Notes under the pieces: generated by a model
What the model was told of the DNA's origin: nothing
The model's database searches: none
Seen by the model: only the letters and a program-made list of their open reading frames with translations
NCBI RefSeq assembly: GCF_029868325.1
Contig: NZ_JARWNW010000312.1
Location: 1 to 64,000 of the forward strand
From: Nocardia carnea
GTDB lineage: Bacteria; Actinomycetota; Actinomycetes; Mycobacteriales; Mycobacteriaceae
Reading direction: 5' to 3'
DNA: 64,000 bases
Shown here: piece after piece, positions 63,070-64,000 of the stretch
Layout of the letters: each line of letters opens with the position of its first letter
Numbering within the stretch: the stretch's first letter is position 1
Position numbers and translations under genes: made by a program

Positions 63070-64000
63070 TCAGGGGGTGGTCAGGGCGCTGACCATAGCT
63101 GTTCCGAACTCCAAATCGTTGCTGGTAGGCAGGACCTTGTAGGTGCCTCCGGTGCGTTCGGTGAGGGTGCGCAGGGTTTCGGCGCCCGCGCCGCCGACGA
63201 CGATCACATCGACGCGGATCGGCGTCTGGGGGCCGCCTGCGTCTTCGATGGCGGACAACAGTTCGGTACCGCTGAGGGCGGAACTGTCCTCCGCGCCGTC
63301 GGTGACCAGCAGGATCGAATTGGTGCGGTCGGCGGCATAGTTCTCGATCGCGCTGCGGTAGGCGGCGAGCAGCGCCGGGTAACACTCGTCGGTATTTGCA
63401 GCCGCCGCCTCGATATCGCCGAGTGAACCCATCAGCGTCCCGCGATGGTCGTCGCCGAGCGGGGCGGTATCGGCGACCACGTCGTACGGGTTGCCGCCGG
63501 TATTCGCGCCGAAGGTCCATATTCCCAGGCCGAATTCGGGTGGCATCACGTTGACGGTGGAGGCGAGGGCGCCGACGGTATTCGTCAGCCGGCTCTGTTC
63601 GCCGTCGGTGGTCGCCATCGACGCCGAAACATCCACGAGAGCGGTCGCGTGCACGCCGAGGACCGGGTTGTCGAGGACGGCCCGGAGCCGGTCCAGCGCG
63701 GCCCGCGGCGGGGCGGCGACCGGGCCGGCCGGTGGGGCGGCGAAACCGGCTGCGATCAGATCACGTTGCTGTTCCGGTTTGCGCAGGTATTCGGCGAACA
63801 GGCCGGCGATCAGGTTCTCGGCCTTGTCCACCCACGGCCCGGACATCAACGCGGCCGGGTAGTCGGCCATCGGTGCCGCACCGGCCGGTAGGTAGGACGT
63901 GGCGCCGGGATTCGCCGCGAGCAACCGCTGAGTCACCGGCACCGCGTGGACCGCGGCTTCGGCCGGGGCGTCCGCCGACAGTGCCGTGATCGCCGCGGAG
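63070..64000 (-). CDS. VWA-domain protein with substrate-binding-like N-terminal part (partial)
   Basis: The visible C-terminal part (about 310 aa) ends in a von Willebrand factor A domain: the MIDAS motif DVSASM, TFGANTGG, LLVTDGAEDSSALSG and a Rossmann-like core. Before it is a helical segment (SYLPAGAAPMADYPAALMSG, KPEQQRDLIAAGF) as in solute-binding-type proteins joined to VWA. The frame is open to base 64000, so the start is outside. Such actinobacterial proteins are exported and may bind a metal or ligand at the surface; function unknown. Confidence 0.82.
   Translation of the reverse strand, partial: SAAITALSADAPAEAAVHAVPVTQRLLAANPGATSYLPAGAAPMADYPAALMSGPWVDKAENLIAGLFAEYLRKPEQQRDLIAAGFAAPPAGPVAAPPRAALDRLRAVLDNPVLGVHATALVDVSASMATTDGEQSRLTNTVGALASTVNVMPPEFGLGIWTFGANTGGNPYDVVADTAPLGDDHRGTLMGSLGDIEAAAANTDECYPALLAAYRSAIENYAADRTNSILLVTDGAEDSSALSGTELLSAIEDAGGPQTPIRVDVIVVGGAGAETLRTLTERTGGTYKVLPTSNDLEFGTAMVSALTTP

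Overview
The window is about 70% GC with dense, mostly short-spaced genes and frequent GTG starts. Its gene content is that of a mycolic-acid actinobacterium, most likely Nocardia or a close relative. Evidence: the block pgsA-like / gcvH / garA / ftsR / bifunctional nuclease / MerR / gcvP at the right end keeps the order I recall from the Rv1822-Rv1832 region of Mycobacterium tuberculosis; there is a PapA5-like acyltransferase, a CysNC fusion, two large acyl-CoA dehydrogenase-type genes, many TetR and IclR regulators, and an IdeR-like iron palindrome. I see no tRNA, rRNA, CRISPR array, insertion sequence or prophage, so this reads as ordinary chromosome with accessory metabolic modules.

Left part (1-19.1 kb): a truncated metallophosphoesterase, a PapA5-like acyltransferase, an iron-regulated siderophore-interacting reductase, an M50 protease, and a small RsbRD_N-like protein convergent with a full-length PucR-type regulator that has the same domain. 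Then a DUF3558-like secreted protein, an MFS drug exporter, an unrecognised HTH protein, a two-gene FAD oxidoreductase operon under a 17-bp palindrome with a divergent TetR gene, a TetR / GXWXG protein / zinc alcohol dehydrogenase unit with two operators, a lone acyl carrier protein, a tiny two-helix membrane protein, a DUF6153-DUF305 pair, and an SMR exporter-TetR operon under a perfect 28-bp palindrome.

Middle (19.6-34.6 kb): a molybdenum hydroxylase cluster (CoxL/M/S/G-like, with XdhC- and MocA-like maturation genes and a TetR), an ABC ATPase-GntR pair, a LeuA-type isopropylmalate synthase behind a leucine-rich leader peptide with alternative RNA helices, a DinB-like protein, an acyl-CoA dehydrogenase, and cysNC.

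34.6-39.7 kb is the most distinctive stretch. cysD-cysNC (sulfate activation to PAPS) lies downstream of an IclR gene. Divergent from it is a tightly coupled operon of a DUF1214 protein, a short-chain dehydrogenase and a PAPS-type sulfotransferase. AACnnGTT palindromes resembling the KstR (sterol regulon) box sit upstream of both halves, and a separate 19-bp palindrome lies in the divergent promoter region. The layout suggests a self-contained oxidise-and-sulfate module with its own sulfate-donor supply, possibly acting on a sterol or other lipid.

39.7-56 kb: a frameshifted small gene, a hotdog thioesterase, a thioredoxin translationally coupled to a Ser/Thr kinase, an IclR regulator, a KstD-like FAD dehydrogenase, a heme oxygenase, a ThrE-like exporter with a long proline-rich tail, an acyl-CoA oxidase-like enzyme, a PAP2 phosphatase, a NERD-like membrane-anchored protein and a DUF2252 protein.

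55.4-64 kb: the conserved housekeeping block ending in gcvP preceded by a tandem glycine riboswitch, then a von Willebrand factor A protein cut by the right edge.
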